Source: Deltaproteobacteria bacterium (GTDB taxonomy: Bacteria > Desulfobacterota > Desulfuromonadia > Geobacterales > Pseudopelobacteraceae). From it: a DNA stretch of 12,980 bases. The position numbers and the translations under genes are program-made. Shown piece after piece: positions 12,856-12,980 of this stretch (the first letter of the stretch is position 1; each line of letters opens with the position of its first letter). The stretch is from assembly GCA_016219145.1 (NCBI GenBank), contig JACRCG010000332.1, positions 1 to 12,980 of the forward strand, given 5' to 3'. Below the pieces are notes generated by a model. That model was not told the DNA's origin and searched no databases. It saw only the letters and a program-made list of their open reading frames with translations.

Positions 12856-12980
12856 GTGAAACGCATATTATCTCTCTACATAATCCGCGAAATTGCCTCG
12901 CTCTTCCTGCTGGGGATTACGGTTTTTACCCTGATTCTGCTGATGGGGCGCCTGATAAAGCTGACCGAGCTGGTGGTGTC
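12856..12980 (+). CDS. lptF: LPS export ABC transporter permease LptF (5' part)
   Basis: The frame from GTG 12856 is open to the window edge (41 codons). The product begins MKRILSLYIIREIASLFLLGITVFTLILLMGRLIKLTELVV, the amino terminus and first membrane helix of LptF/LptG permeases, which with LptB2 and LptC extract lipopolysaccharide from the inner membrane. The KLTELV segment fits LptF. No other in-frame start lies between it and the stop at 12829. No clear ribosome site is seen. It marks the return to core genes after the accessory island. Confidence 0.85.
   Translation, partial: MKRILSLYIIREIASLFLLGITVFTLILLMGRLIKLTELVV

Overview
The window looks like a chromosomal stretch from a Gram-negative bacterium, most likely of the Geobacter/Desulfuromonas group of Desulfobacterota. 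This rests on the look of the proteins (an LptF-type LPS export permease, a SurA-N-like exported protein, a WcaI-like glycosyltransferase remnant, a DUF350/DUF1190/ATP-grasp cluster) and not on a database search, so the taxonomic call is tentative.

Left part (1-4375), ordinary housekeeping-type genes. A MazG-like nucleotide pyrophosphohydrolase runs off the left edge on the minus strand. Facing away from it is an RluA-family pseudouridine synthase that overlaps, by ATGA, a small cysteine-rich protein. Converging on these is a four-gene minus-strand operon: a DUF1190-like lipoprotein, a glutathionylspermidine-synthase-family ATP-grasp ligase, a DUF350 membrane protein and a class I methyltransferase. 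The first three match the E. coli yjfM-yjfC-yjfL gene set.

Middle (4376-7081), an insertion. A SurA-N/parvulin-like gene is cut after 94 codons by a complete IS21-family element (4658-7081) with istA, istB, imperfect terminal repeats and internal TGACCCAC repeats. No target duplication is visible and the 3' part of the interrupted gene is not found on the other side, so the junction has been rearranged. The right tip of the element carries an outward TTGACA that can pair with a flanking TAAAAT to make a hybrid promoter.

Right part (7082-12788), an accessory island of toxin-antitoxin-like modules, nearly all on the plus strand: an XRE regulator with an AbiEii-like nucleotidyltransferase (joined by a G8 tract from which a -1 slip would fuse the two proteins), higBA, tacAT with a palindromic operator/promoter, a 5'-truncated vapC with its ribbon-helix-helix antitoxin, and an AAA_14/DUF4143 ATPase. 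Between them are remnants not apparent as full genes: the C-terminal half of a second HigA antitoxin on the minus strand, abutting head-on the truncated vapC, and the first 37 codons of a WcaI-like glycosyltransferase. The island ends where lptF begins (12856), which is a core gene cut by the right edge of the window.

No tRNA, rRNA, CRISPR array, integrase or attC site was seen. The strongest points for a second look are the HigA/VapC chimeric junction, the poly-G junction between the regulator and nucleotidyltransferase, the IS-end hybrid promoter, and the compact promoter/operator/start-codon layouts at 7126-7166 and 9506-9534.
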